A stretch of DNA of 64,000 bases from Methylopila sp. Yamaguchi. GTDB lineage: Bacteria > Pseudomonadota > Alphaproteobacteria > Rhizobiales > Methylopilaceae. A program made the position numbers and the translations under genes. Below, one piece after another: positions 1-8,221 of the stretch. The notes under the pieces are model-generated. The model had not been told where the DNA came from. It worked only from the letters and a program-made list of their open reading frames with translations, and did not search any database. The stretch's first letter is position 1. Each line of letters starts with the position of its first letter. The DNA is taken from NCBI RefSeq assembly GCF_002897035.1, contig NZ_BAUX01000007.1:174139-238138 (forward strand), read 5' to 3'.

Positions 1-588
1 ATCAGCCTGCATGTGGTCGAGGCCATGAGCGGCTATCTCGATGAGCTGATCCAGGCCGGACGCCTCGACGTCGCCCTGCTGTACGACCACAAGGCGTTCG
101 AGAACGTCGCCTGGACCGAGATGATGGTCGAGGACCTCATGCTGTTCGCTCCCGCCGGACACCCGATCCTGCAGCAGGAGTCGATTCCGTTTGAGAGGCT
201 GTTCGAGCTGCCGCTGGTGCTGCCGGGGAGGCCCAACGTGCTGCGCACCGTCATCGAGCAGCTCGCGGCGCGGCACGAGGTGACGCCGCGCGCTATCGAC
301 TGCGACAGCCTGCCGGCGATCGCCAAGATGGTGGTGAGCGCGGGCTTCTTCGCCGTGATGCCGAACTTCGCCTTCGCCGACGAACTCGCCCGCGGCGAAC
401 TGGAGACGGTCCGCATCGTCCGACCCACGCCGTCCTGGCGGCTGTCCGTCGTCGTGTCGAAGCGCACCCTGAACATGCGCGGCGCCGACCTCACCGCGCG
501 CCTGATGGCGGACGTGATCGCCGATCTGGTGAAAAGCGGGGTCTGGAAGGCGCGCCTGACAAGCGCCGAGCGCTTGGCTGCGAAATGA
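1..588 (+). CDS. LysR-family transcriptional regulator, C-terminal part (5' end outside window)
   Basis: The frame is open from the first base, so the start and the N-terminal winged helix-turn-helix lie to the left of the window. About 195 codons of the effector-binding (LysR substrate-binding) domain are visible. They include the typical stretch GRLDVALLYDHKAF, a hydrophobic LMLFAPAGHPI segment and an ALPAIAKMVVSAGFFAVMP-like region as in Nac/CynR-type regulators. The gene ends 13 bases before the convergent MocR gene. Its target is probably outside the window. Family assignment rests on the effector domain only; the ligand cannot be guessed. Confidence 0.8.
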   Translation: MSLHVVEAMSGYLDELIQAGRLDVALLYDHKAFENVAWTEMMVEDLMLFAPAGHPILQQESIPFERLFELPLVLPGRPNVLRTVIEQLAARHEVTPRAIDCDSLPAIAKMVVSAGFFAVMPNFAFADELARGELETVRIVRPTPSWRLSVVVSKRTLNMRGADLTARLMADVIADLVKSGVWKARLTSAERLAAK

Positions 589-601
589 GCGCTCAGGCGG
601 T

Positions 602-2113
602 TCAGCGGCCGGCCGCGCTGCGGCTGGGCGCCTCGTCGTGCGCGGAACCTGCTCCTGGCGACAGCACGGACCGGAGCTTCGAGACCGCCGTGGCGATCTG
701 GCGTTCGTCGAGTGAGGAGTATCCGAGCACCAGGGTGTCCTCCGCCGCCTCGCCGTTGAAGTCGAACGCCGCGCCGCTCGAAAGCGCATAGGCGCCGACG
801 CCCGCCTCCCGCGCCATGACCTGGACCTCGCGCGCGCTCGGAAAGCCCCGCGGCAGGCGCCACGCCAGATGGAGGCCGCTGTCGGCGCCCGAGATCGTCG
901 GGGCGTCGAACTGCTCGTTCAGCGCGGCGACGAGGGCGTCGCGTCGGGACTTGTACACCTGGCGAAGCCGGCGCAGGTGGCGGTCGAAGTGCCCTTCGTT
1001 GATGAAGACGGCGAGCGCCGCCTGCTCGAGCCAGGACTGGCCGTTGCTCATCCGCGCCTTCAGGAGCCGGGCGTCGTCCCACATCAGCCGCGGCGTCGCC
1101 GCGAAGCCGACGCGCAGCCCCGCGCCGACCGACTTCGAGAACGTCCCGACGTAGAACACGCGCCGGCTGCGGTCGAGGCCGGCGAGCGACGTCAGCGGCG
1201 GGCCGTCGTAGCGGAAGTCGCTGTCGTAATCGTCCTCGATGATGAAGCTGTCGGTCTCCTCCGCCCACCGCAGGAGCGCCAGGCGCCGCGCCAAGGTCAT
1301 CAGCACGCCCGTCGGAAACTGGTGCGACGGCGTGACGTAGAGGAGGCTGCCCCGCGCCGCCGGCAGCCGATCGGTCTGGACGCCCTCCTCGTCCACCGGG
1401 ATCGGGTGGATCGCCAGCGACGTGCTGCCGAAGAGCATCGAGGCGCCGAGATAGCAGGGGTTCTCGATGCACAGCTGCCGAGTGTGGGCCTGCAGCAGGT
1501 TCAGGACGAGGTTGAGCGCCTCCTGACCCCCGGCCGTGACGACGATCTGGTCCTCGGTCACCCTCATCCCGCGCGCCCGACCGAGATGGTCGGCGATCGC
1601 CCGGCGCAGCTCCGGGAGGCCCGCGGGATCGCAGTAGTCGGTGAGATAGCCGCCGCCGTCGCTCAGCAGCCGGTTGACGATGCGGCGCCACGTCTTCAGC
1701 GGGAACGACGCGACGTCCGAGCGGCCGACCCAGAAGTCGAGCGCAGGGCGATCGCCGCCGCCGCCGGGCGAACCGGCGAAGCAGAGCAGCGGCTCGCTCG
1801 ACGCCTCCGGCGGCGGCCCATTGGGCTCGGCCCGCTGCGCGTTCCGGATCAGGATCAGCGCGTCCGGCGGAATCGAGGTGACGAAGACGCCCGCCGTCCC
1901 GCGCGCCTCGGCATAGCCTTCCGAAATCAGCCGCTCGTAGGCGATCAGCGCGGTGTTGCGCGAGATGCCGAACCGCTCGGCAAGCAGCCGGCTTGGCGGG
2001 AGCGCCATCCCAGCGCGAAGCCGACCGTCCAGGATCAGCGCGCGCACCTGCTCGCAGATCTGAGCCTGCAAGGATCTGCTGGAGCCGTGGTCCAGCGCGA
2101 GCGTCAGTTCCAC
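602..2113 (-). CDS. MocR/PdxR-type GntR regulator with aminotransferase-fold domain
   Basis: About 503 residues if started at the GTG at 2113. The N-terminal 70 residues form a GntR winged helix (QVRALILDGRLRAG, then ALPPSRLLAERFGISRNT), followed by a PLP-dependent fold-type-I domain: VTAGGQEALNLVL, DDYDSDFRYDG, and the PLP-lysine segment YVGTFSKSVGAGLRVGF. This is the MocR architecture (PdxR, GabR). The frame stays open to 2275, but an earlier start would place three copies of a putative operator inside the gene, so the start giving a normal MocR length is preferred. It is divergent from the molybdopterin oxidoreductase at 2370 and is the obvious candidate to control it. MocR proteins sense PLP-bound amino compounds; the inducer here is unknown. 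Confidence 0.85.
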   Translation of the reverse strand: MELTLALDHGSSRSLQAQICEQVRALILDGRLRAGMALPPSRLLAERFGISRNTALIAYERLISEGYAEARGTAGVFVTSIPPDALILIRNAQRAEPNGPPPEASSEPLLCFAGSPGGGGDRPALDFWVGRSDVASFPLKTWRRIVNRLLSDGGGYLTDYCDPAGLPELRRAIADHLGRARGMRVTEDQIVVTAGGQEALNLVLNLLQAHTRQLCIENPCYLGASMLFGSTSLAIHPIPVDEEGVQTDRLPAARGSLLYVTPSHQFPTGVLMTLARRLALLRWAEETDSFIIEDDYDSDFRYDGPPLTSLAGLDRSRRVFYVGTFSKSVGAGLRVGFAATPRLMWDDARLLKARMSNGQSWLEQAALAVFINEGHFDRHLRRLRQVYKSRRDALVAALNEQFDAPTISGADSGLHLAWRLPRGFPSAREVQVMAREAGVGAYALSSGAAFDFNGEAAEDTLVLGYSSLDERQIATAVSKLRSVLSPGAGSAHDEAPSRSAAGR

Positions 2114-2131
2114 GTGCGATCCGCCCGACCG

Positions 2132-2241
2132 TTGGCGCCATCGACGGCCCCCTGAGCCGCCGACTGTGAAAGCCAAGGGCGGCCTTGTCCATGGCGCCAA
2201 TGGACGACCCCAAAGCCCCCTCGGAGCCCGCTTGGCGCCAT
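2132..2241. promoter_or_regulatory. Three copies of TTGGCGCCAT in the MocR/oxidoreductase divergent region
   Basis: TTGGCGCCAT occurs at 2132-2141, inverted at 2191-2200, and direct again at 2232-2241. The middle copy sits in a longer near-palindrome, GTCCATGGCGCCAATGGAC (2189-2207). Spacing is about 59 and 41 bases between starts. MocR regulators usually bind repeated sites in the divergent region shared with their target. Binding by the neighbouring regulator is inferred, not shown. Confidence 0.55.
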
Positions 2242-2369
2242 CCAATCGGACGCGCTTGGTCCTTTCGCCGTCCAACTATTCGAGCTGTTCTAGTCTCAAA
2301 GCGTCATGCGACGGGGGCTGCGCCAGCGCCCGCGCGGAAGGCGCGACCGCCGGCGCTGGAGGGACAGGC

Positions 2370-4499
2370 ATGAACGACCACGTGAAGTCGCTGACGTTTT
2401 ACGGGGGCTGTCCGCACGATTGTCCGGACACCTGCTCGATGATCTTCGAGGTGGCGGACGGGAAGCTGCTTGGCGTCACCGGCAATCCCGAGCACCCGAT
2501 GACCCGCGGCACGCTCTGCGTGAAGCTCAAGAACTACGAAGAGCGCCACTATCATCCTGACCGCCTGCTCTACCCGATGAAGCGGGTCGGCCCGAAGGGC
2601 TCGAAGCAGTTCGAGCGCATCACATGGGACGAGGCCCTCGACACGATCGTCTCGCGCTGGAAGGCCATCATCGACGAGCACGGCCCGCAGGCGATCGCGC
2701 CTTACAGCTACCTCGGCAACCAGGGCCTTATTCACGGGCTCAATGGCGGCGACGCCTTCTTCAACAGGCTCGGCGCGACGGTCATGGAGCGCACCTTCTG
2801 CGGCGAGGGCTCCTGCACCGCCTGGCTCATGACCGTGGGCCCGACCGCGGGCCTCGATCCCGAGAGCTACATCCACTCGAAGTACATCGTGATCTGGGCG
2901 TGCAACTCGATCAGCACCAACCTGCACCACTGGGCGATCGTGAAGGAGGCGCAGAAGCGCGGCGCCAAGGTCGTGGTGATCGACAGCTACGCCTCGCGCA
3001 CCGCCAAGGCCGCGGACTGGCACATCGCCCCGAAGCCCGGCACCGACGGCGCGCTCGCCATGGCGCTGATCAATTCGATCATCGCGCAGGGGCGGGTCGA
3101 CCAGGACTATGTCGACAACCACACGCTCGGCTACGACGAGTTGAAAGAGCGCGCGGCCTCCCGCACGCCGGAGTGGGCTGCGGGGATCACGGGCGTTCCG
3201 GCGGACGACATTCGCAAGCTCGCGTTTGAGCTCGCCACCGCCCAGCCGGCGGCGATCCGCATGGGCGTCGCGCTCGAACGGCACTACGGCGGCGGGCAGA
3301 CCATCCGCGCGGTGACCTCGATCCCGGCGCTCACCGGCGCGTGGCGCCACGTTGGCGGCGGCGTCACGCAGTTCCCGGTCTGGGAGCACCCGTACAAGTT
3401 CGACGTGATCTGCCGGCCGGACCTGATCCCGGAAGGCACCCGCGTGGTCTCGAACCTCCACATCGGCCGGGCGCTGCTGGGCGAGGGCCTGTCGGACGGC
3501 CCGCCGATCATGTCGCTGATGTGCTGGAATTCGAACCCCGTCACCCAGGCGCCCGAGACCGACAAGATCGTCGAGGGCTTGATGCGCGAGGACCTGTTCC
3601 TGGTCTCCGCCGAGCACTTCATCTCGGACACCGCGTCTTACGCCGACATCCTGCTGCCAGCGTCGATGGGCGCCGAGATGGAGGACATGATCCTCTCCTG
3701 GGGCCACCTCTACCTGACCTACAACACCAAGTGCGCCGAGAGTCCTGGCGAGGCCATTCCAAACAACGAGATCTTCCGGCGTCTGGCGGCCCGGCTCGGC
3801 TTCGAGGAAGACAACTTCAAGTGGTCGGACAGCGAGTGCCTCGAACACTACGTCGACTGGTCGTCGCCGGCCTGCGACGGCGTCGACCTCGACTATCTGC
3901 GCAAGCACGGCTTCGCGCGGCTGAAGGTGGGCACACCGGACGACCGGGCGCCGCATAGGGAGGGCAACTTTCCGACGCCTTCGGGCAAATGCGAATTCAA
4001 GGTCGAGGGCGCCAAGAACTTCGTGGCCCCGCCGTTCCGCCAGATGTATCTCGACTTCCAGCCCGGCGAGGACCTGGACCCGCTGCCGGACTACGTCGGG
4101 GCTCGCGAGAGCGCGACCGCCGATCCCGAACTCGCGAAGCGCTTCCCGCTCAACATCGTGAGCCCGAAGAGCCATGCCTTCCTGAACTCCTGCTACGCCA
4201 ACATGGCGGACAAGCAGCACGTCCAGGGCGAGCAGTTCGTCATGATCAGCCCCGCGGACGCCCAGGCGCGCGGCATCATCGAGGGCGCCCGGGTCACGGT
4301 CGCCAACGACCGCGGCGCCTTCAAGGGCGTGGCGCGCGTCACCGACGACGTGACGTCGGGGATCGTGGTGGCGACGCTCGGCTATTGGCGCCAGCTGAAC
4401 GACGGCACGGTGAACTCGATCTCGTCGCACAAGTTCGGCGACATGGGGCATTCGCCGACGTTCTCCGACAATCTCGTCGAAGTCTCGCTCTCGAACTGA
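2370..4499 (+). CDS. Molybdopterin oxidoreductase (DMSO reductase superfamily), single subunit
   Basis: 709 residues. The start at 2370 is chosen because GGAGGG lies just upstream and the protein then begins right before the iron-sulfur motif; the frame is open further upstream but without coding-like content. Cysteines 14, 18, 22 and 50 (CPHDCPDTC and GTLC) form the N-terminal [4Fe-4S] site. Typical bis-MGD segments follow (PYSYLGNQG, FCGEGSC, IWACNSISTN, VVIDSYASRTAKAADWHI), and a C-terminal molydopterin dinucleotide-binding domain ends the protein. There is no Tat signal, so it is probably cytoplasmic. No electron-transfer or membrane subunit is adjacent, so the redox partner and substrate are unknown. 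Control by the divergent MocR regulator is likely. Confidence 0.85.
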   Translation: MNDHVKSLTFYGGCPHDCPDTCSMIFEVADGKLLGVTGNPEHPMTRGTLCVKLKNYEERHYHPDRLLYPMKRVGPKGSKQFERITWDEALDTIVSRWKAIIDEHGPQAIAPYSYLGNQGLIHGLNGGDAFFNRLGATVMERTFCGEGSCTAWLMTVGPTAGLDPESYIHSKYIVIWACNSISTNLHHWAIVKEAQKRGAKVVVIDSYASRTAKAADWHIAPKPGTDGALAMALINSIIAQGRVDQDYVDNHTLGYDELKERAASRTPEWAAGITGVPADDIRKLAFELATAQPAAIRMGVALERHYGGGQTIRAVTSIPALTGAWRHVGGGVTQFPVWEHPYKFDVICRPDLIPEGTRVVSNLHIGRALLGEGLSDGPPIMSLMCWNSNPVTQAPETDKIVEGLMREDLFLVSAEHFISDTASYADILLPASMGAEMEDMILSWGHLYLTYNTKCAESPGEAIPNNEIFRRLAARLGFEEDNFKWSDSECLEHYVDWSSPACDGVDLDYLRKHGFARLKVGTPDDRAPHREGNFPTPSGKCEFKVEGAKNFVAPPFRQMYLDFQPGEDLDPLPDYVGARESATADPELAKRFPLNIVSPKSHAFLNSCYANMADKQHVQGEQFVMISPADAQARGIIEGARVTVANDRGAFKGVARVTDDVTSGIVVATLGYWRQLNDGTVNSISSHKFGDMGHSPTFSDNLVEVSLSN

Positions 4500-4504
4500 C
4501 GATC

Positions 4505-4537
4505 GCGGGGGCGGCGCGCCGGTCGCGTCGCCCCCGC
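4505..4537. terminator. Hairpin between convergent genes
   Basis: GCGGGGGCG (4505-4513) pairs perfectly with CGCCCCCGC (4529-4537) around a 15-base loop, directly after the oxidoreductase stop codon and before the convergent TetR gene. There is no T run, so the terminator call rests on the stem and its position. Confidence 0.45.
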
Positions 4538-4566
4538 GCCCCTTCGGGGTTCAGACCGCCGAAAGG

Positions 4567-5157
4567 CTAGCGCGTCTCCGACGGCCAGCCGGCGAGCGCC
4601 AGTTCAACGACCTCGAGAAGCTGCTCGCGGGTGGCGCCCGCCTTGGCCTGGACCGACATGCCCTGCGAAAGGGTCATCACGAACCGCGCCAGCGCAGCCG
4701 GATCGGCGTCGTCCCGCAGATCGCCGTCGTCCTTCGCGCGGACGAACCGCTCCGCCAGAACGGCCTCGGCGCCGCGCCTACGGTCCGCCAGCCGGACGCG
4801 GATCGATTCCGCGTCGTCCGAACAGGCGAGCGCCCCGTTGATCCCGAGGCAACCCGCAGGGGTGCAGGCCCCCGTATGGACCTCCGCGGCGCCGCGCAGA
4901 GCCCGCCTCGCGACGTCGACCGAGCGCGCCTCCCGGAGAGCCGCCGGGAAGAACCCCATGAAAATCTGGTCGTAACGGTCGAGCGCCTTGAGGAACATCT
5001 CCTCCTTGTTGCCGAACGCGGCGTAGAGGCCGGGCCGCGCCACGCCCGTCGCCGCGGTGAGGTCGGCGTAGGACGCGCCCTCGAAGCCCTTCGCCCAGAA
5101 GACGCCCAGCGCGGCGTCCAGCGCCTTCTCAGTGTCGAACACGCGGCGGCGGCCCAT
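4567..5157 (-). CDS. TetR-family transcriptional repressor
   Basis: 196 residues. The N-terminal helix-turn-helix is clear: ALGVFWAKGFEGASYADLTAATGVARPGLYAAFGNKEEMF (residues about 15-55, quoted discontinuously from the family pattern). The C-terminal ligand domain contains GCLGINGALACSDD, a motif seen in TetR_C_16/YxaF-like members that usually control oxidoreductases. The gene is divergent from the SDR at 5284, and the shared 126-base intergenic region has three matching palindromes, so autoregulation and control of the SDR are likely. The inducer is unknown. Confidence 0.88.
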   Translation of the reverse strand: MGRRRVFDTEKALDAALGVFWAKGFEGASYADLTAATGVARPGLYAAFGNKEEMFLKALDRYDQIFMGFFPAALREARSVDVARRALRGAAEVHTGACTPAGCLGINGALACSDDAESIRVRLADRRRGAEAVLAERFVRAKDDGDLRDDADPAALARFVMTLSQGMSVQAKAGATREQLLEVVELALAGWPSETR

Positions 5158-5172
5158 CGATCCCGCTTTCTG

Positions 5173-5242
5173 TAACGCCCGTTATCTTACGCTTGACGGC
5201 CCACGCGGCAAACCATAACGGTCGGTATCGTACCGCACGGTA
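5173..5242. promoter_or_regulatory. Three TetR-type operators between the TetR and SDR genes
   Basis: Three 12-base sites share the form TA(A/C)CG-NN-CG(G/T)TA: TAACGCCCGTTA at 5173-5184, TAACGGTCGGTA at 5216-5227 and TACCGCACGGTA at 5231-5242. The first lies 16 bases upstream of the TetR start; the other two lie just upstream of an AT-rich TATATTATT stretch in front of the SDR. Size and symmetry suit a TetR dimer. Confidence 0.65.
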
Positions 5243-5283
5243 TATTATTTCCAACTTGATAGCCGACTTCAGAGGATCCCTCC

Positions 5284-6033
5284 ATGTCGAACGCACTCGA
5301 AGGCAAAATCGCCGTCGTCACCGGAGGCAGCACCGGTATTGGTTTTGGGATCGCCAAGCGCTTCCTGGCGGAGGGCGCGTCGGTGGTCATCACGGGACGG
5401 CGCCAGGCCGAGCTCGACGCTGCCGTCGCCGAACTCGGCTCCAAGGCCTCCGCGGTCCGCGCCGACGTCTCCGTCCTCGCCGACCTCGACGCTCTTTATG
5501 AGGAGGTCGGGAAGCGGCACGGCCGCATCGACGTCCTGGTCGCCAACGCCGGCGGCGGCAGCTTGATGAAGCTCGGCGAGATCACCGAGGAGCATTACGA
5601 CCGGACCTTCGCCATCAACGTGAAGGGCGTTCTGTTCTCGGTCCAGAAGGCGCTGCCGCTGATGGAGACGGGCGGTTCGATCATCGTCACCGGCTCGACC
5701 ACGTCGATCATGGGAACCGAGGCGTTCAGCGTCTACAGCGCGACGAAGGCGGCGGTCCGCAATTTCGTGCGGAGCTGGGTGCTCGATCTCAAGGGCCGGA
5801 ACATTCGCGTCAACGTGCTCAGCCCCGGGCCGATCGTGACGCCCGCGTTGCTCGGAATCGCGGAGAAAGGTCAGGAGCAGGCCCTGCTTGACCATTTCGC
5901 TTCGCTGATCCCGCTCGGCCGGGTGGGCGATCCGGACGAGACGGGCAAGGTCGCGGTTTTCCTGGCCTCGGACGCCTCGAGCTTCGTGAACGGCGCCGAG
6001 CTGTTCGTCGACGGCGGCCTGGCCCAAATCTGA
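5284..6033 (+). CDS. Short-chain dehydrogenase/reductase
   Basis: 249 residues, a full-length classical SDR. The NAD(P)-binding glycine motif is GGSTGIGFG near residue 15, NAG appears as VANAGGG, the catalytic serine lies in IIVTGSTTS, and the Tyr-Lys pair is YSATKAA. The C-terminal INGAEL/VDGG region is also present. It is a cytoplasmic oxidoreductase for a small alcohol, aldehyde or ketone. It is probably repressed by the divergent TetR protein through the operators at 5216-5242. TetR-linked SDRs of this type often act in detoxification of electrophiles; the substrate is not known. Confidence 0.88.
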   Translation: MSNALEGKIAVVTGGSTGIGFGIAKRFLAEGASVVITGRRQAELDAAVAELGSKASAVRADVSVLADLDALYEEVGKRHGRIDVLVANAGGGSLMKLGEITEEHYDRTFAINVKGVLFSVQKALPLMETGGSIIVTGSTTSIMGTEAFSVYSATKAAVRNFVRSWVLDLKGRNIRVNVLSPGPIVTPALLGIAEKGQEQALLDHFASLIPLGRVGDPDETGKVAVFLASDASSFVNGAELFVDGGLAQI

Positions 6034-6061
6034 TCGAGCGTCCGCAGACGCGCGCGGCCGC

Positions 6062-6814
6062 CTAGAACGCAGACGGCCGCGCCGCGGCGCGCGGCGACCT
6101 GGCGCGGGGCTTCGGCTTTCCCGCGCCGGAAGGGCCGGCCTGGGCCTTCGTCCCCAGCCAGATCACATGACGGCTCCCCTTGCCGGCGCGGTGCGCGCGC
6201 ACGCGGTGCTCCTCGACCTTGAAGCCCGATTTGAACAACCGCGCGCCGAACGACTTGTCCGGCCCCTGCGACCACACCGCCAGCACGCCGCCCCCCTTCA
6301 AGGCCGCGCGGGCGTCGCCCAGCCCTTCGGGACCATAGAGGCCGTCGTTCGAGGCGTGCGTCAGGGCCTCCGGTCCGTTGTCGACGTCGAGCAGGATCGC
6401 GTCGTAGCCGCCCCGGTCCCCGCGCATCACCGCGGCGACGTCGTCCTGCACGATCGTCACCCGGGGATCGCTCAGGCTCGTCCCGAAGATCTCCGACATC
6501 GGCCCGCGCGCCCAGGCGATGACCGCCGGAACCAGCTCCGCCACGACGACCGACGCCCCGGGCGGCAGCGCGCCCAGCGCCGCGCCGAGGGTGAAGCCCA
6601 TCCCGAGCCCGCCGATCAGCACGCGTGGCCGCGCCCGGTCCCTGATGCGCTCGCAGGCGAGCGTCGCCAGCGCCTTCTCCGAGCCGCTGAGGCGGCTGTT
6701 CATCAGCTCGATCTGGCCGATGCGGATCGAAAACTCGTCGCCGCGCCGAGCGAGCTTCAATTCGCCGCCGCCGCCAGGCACCTGCGCCGTGTCCAGATGG
6801 ATCCAGGGGATCAT
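6062..6814 (-). CDS. Spermidine-synthase-like methyltransferase-fold protein
   Basis: 250 residues. The Rossmann nucleotide-binding motif is VLIGGLGMGFTLGAAL, followed by the acidic strand VVVAELVPAVIAWA and then DDVAAVM and YDAILLDVDNGP, as in the SpeE superfamily. The N-terminal SpeE beta domain is reduced (FSIRIGQIELMNSRLSGSE) and no SpeD or other polyamine gene is near, so it is more likely an orphan spermidine-synthase-like protein of unknown substrate than a true spermidine synthase. The C-terminus is a basic Pro/Ala/Arg tail. It is convergent with the SDR. Confidence 0.7.
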   Translation of the reverse strand: MIPWIHLDTAQVPGGGGELKLARRGDEFSIRIGQIELMNSRLSGSEKALATLACERIRDRARPRVLIGGLGMGFTLGAALGALPPGASVVVAELVPAVIAWARGPMSEIFGTSLSDPRVTIVQDDVAAVMRGDRGGYDAILLDVDNGPEALTHASNDGLYGPEGLGDARAALKGGGVLAVWSQGPDKSFGARLFKSGFKVEEHRVRAHRAGKGSRHVIWLGTKAQAGPSGAGKPKPRARSPRAAARPSAF

Positions 6815-6956
6815 GGCAGCCTCTTGGGTTCGGCGCGCGCGGCCCGCCGCGCTCGTCGTCGCGCCCCTTCGATTAGGTTCGAAGACCGTGCGCCGTCAAA
6901 CCGCGCCGAGACCTGCAAGCCCGTCTGGACATTCGAATACGAAGGGCGAGACGCTC

Positions 6957-7049
6957 GTCATTCCCCGGTTTATCCGGGGAATCCAGACAAGATCGTCTCT
7001 CGCCTTGCGCCGAATGGCCTGGATGCCCCGGATAAACCGGGGCATGACG
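6957..7049. repeat. Pair of REP-like palindromes in inverted orientation
   Basis: Unit A (6957-6984) begins GTCATTCCCCGG and its arms CCCCGG/CCGGGG flank TTTAT before ending in ATCC. Unit B (7021-7049) is the same sequence on the other strand, starting GGATGCCCCGG and ending GGGGCATGACG. The two units face each other tail to tail, 36 bases apart, in the gap between two minus-strand genes. This is the layout of a bacterial interspersed mosaic element. Confidence 0.75.
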
Positions 7050-7151
7050 CGCGAAGGTTCGAGGCCGGATCCGAAGTGCAAACAGGCCGAAGATCAAAGC
7101 TCCGATCCGACGCCGGCGAGGCGCGATCCGCCCTGCCTGACGATTCAAGCG

Positions 7152-7811
7152 CTAGCCCGCCGCGGCGGCGATCACGACGAGCACTTCGGCCTGCGTCTCG
7201 CCCAGGCTGCGAACTTCGTGCCGTTCTTCGCCGGAGAAGTAGAGGCAATCGCCCCTGGCCATCAGGATCTCCTCGCCGCCGAGCTTCACCGCGACCCGTC
7301 CTGAGACCACGAAGATCATCTCTTCGCCGCCATGCGCCCAACGTGGTCCCCCAATCGCGCCGGGGGAATGGGCGGGGCGCATGAGGAAGGGCTCCATCAT
7401 CTTGCTCGCCCGGCCCGGCGCGAGCGGCGTGAGGCCGAAGCTGCGGTCCGCCGGCCCATGGTCGCTCGCGCGCTGGAGCGTGTAGCGGACGTTGGGCGCG
7501 GCGTTGAGGTCGAACAGCTGGGCGATGTTGACCTCGAGGGCTCTCGCGACCCGCAGCAGGGCCGTGATCGAGGGCGTCTTCAGCCCTCGCTCCACCAGCG
7601 AAAGATACCCTCGCGTCAGCTCGCTCATGCCGGCGAGCCGATCGAGGGTGAGCCCTCTCTCCTGCCGCAGCGCACGCAGATTTGGACCCAGGCGGTCGCT
7701 TTCGGCCGTTTGCAGCACCAATCCTCCGATCGTCGTCCCCATCGGCTCGGACGACGTCCGTAGCACGTCGGCGATTTCAAGCGGAGCCTGCGGCGCTCCG
7801 TCCGGCCTCAT
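7152..7811 (-). CDS. XRE-cupin transcriptional regulator
   Basis: 219 residues from the ATG at 7811, which has GGGG about six bases upstream; a GTG at 7847 is an alternative. A helix-turn-helix of the XRE/Cro type is visible (LRALRQERGLTLDRLAGMSE, then GYLSLVERGLKTPSITALLRVARAL). A C-terminal cupin follows, with RWAHGGEEMIFVVSGRV and LMARGDCLYFSGEERHEV. This is the PuuR/YdcN arrangement, in which the cupin senses a small molecule. It lies next to RidA and transporter genes read the other way, so it may control that group, but no operator was identified. Confidence 0.85.
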   Translation of the reverse strand: MRPDGAPQAPLEIADVLRTSSEPMGTTIGGLVLQTAESDRLGPNLRALRQERGLTLDRLAGMSELTRGYLSLVERGLKTPSITALLRVARALEVNIAQLFDLNAAPNVRYTLQRASDHGPADRSFGLTPLAPGRASKMMEPFLMRPAHSPGAIGGPRWAHGGEEMIFVVSGRVAVKLGGEEILMARGDCLYFSGEERHEVRSLGETQAEVLVVIAAAAG

Positions 7812-8068
7812 TCCTACCCCGACAACGCGCTCCGACAGAAAACACACGGCGCGTAATTTTTGATGCGGTTTTTTCAGGCGCCAAACGCGCCCGAAATCCG
7901 CGAAATGAAGAAGAAGGCGGCGCCATGGCCGCGGGTGTCACAGGCGGCGCCTAAGGCCTGCGCAGAACCAACAGAATGACGGACCGAGGGCCTTTTGATT
8001 TCTGTCAGTAAACATGGTTCGCTCCCTGTGCGGCCCGCGATGGCCGGCCGCATCCAAGGGAGAGCAGC
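7812..8068. other. Intergenic region between XRE-cupin and RidA genes
   Basis: With the small gene that follows, about 400 bases separate the two recognisable genes. A 10-base direct repeat AGGCGGCGCC lies at 7916-7925 and 7942-7951. Between its copies is a nine-codon open frame starting ATGGCC at 7925. I see no confident promoter, riboswitch or RNA gene. Confidence 0.4.
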
Positions 8069-8221
8069 ATGGCGCGCTCAATCCATCGTCGCGACCGAAC
8101 CGGCGCGACCTCCACGGCGGCGACGGCGCCGTCCAGCTTAAGCAGACTTCATACCGCCCGACTCCGGCCTCTTCGATCGGCCGCCGGCATGGCGCCCGCC
8201 GACCGAAAGCGCCGTCCGTGA
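8069..8221 (+). CDS. Possible small arginine-rich protein or leader peptide upstream of RidA
   Basis: A 50-codon frame starts with ATG at 8069, preceded by AGGGAGAGC, a better ribosome-binding site than the RidA gene has. It ends at a TGA (8219-8221) that overlaps the likely GTG start of the RidA gene as GTGA. The predicted peptide is short, with about ten arginines, and has no recognisable domain or membrane segment. The overlap and ribosome-binding site suggest it is translated and couples translation into RidA. It could instead be chance in GC-rich DNA. Confidence 0.35.
   Translation: MARSIHRRDRTGATSTAATAPSSLSRLHTARLRPLRSAAGMAPADRKRRP

Noticed and set aside
33..2213. 726-codon minus-strand frame over the LysR and MocR genes
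   Set aside because: Arg/Pro/Ala-rich, no domain, and it overlaps two recognisable genes in other frames; it is a GC-driven shadow.
2304..4451. 715-codon minus-strand frame antisense to the molybdopterin oxidoreductase
   Set aside because: Composition of a mirror frame (Arg, Val, Ala, Asp repeats) with no motif; the plus-strand gene has all family motifs.
6062..6814. Genuine spermidine synthase (speE)
   Set aside because: The fold matches, but the N-terminal domain is reduced and no polyamine gene is adjacent, so only a spermidine-synthase-like call is justified.
7925..7954. Nine-codon leader peptide frame
   Set aside because: Too short and without regulatory context; only a direct repeat around it is notable.
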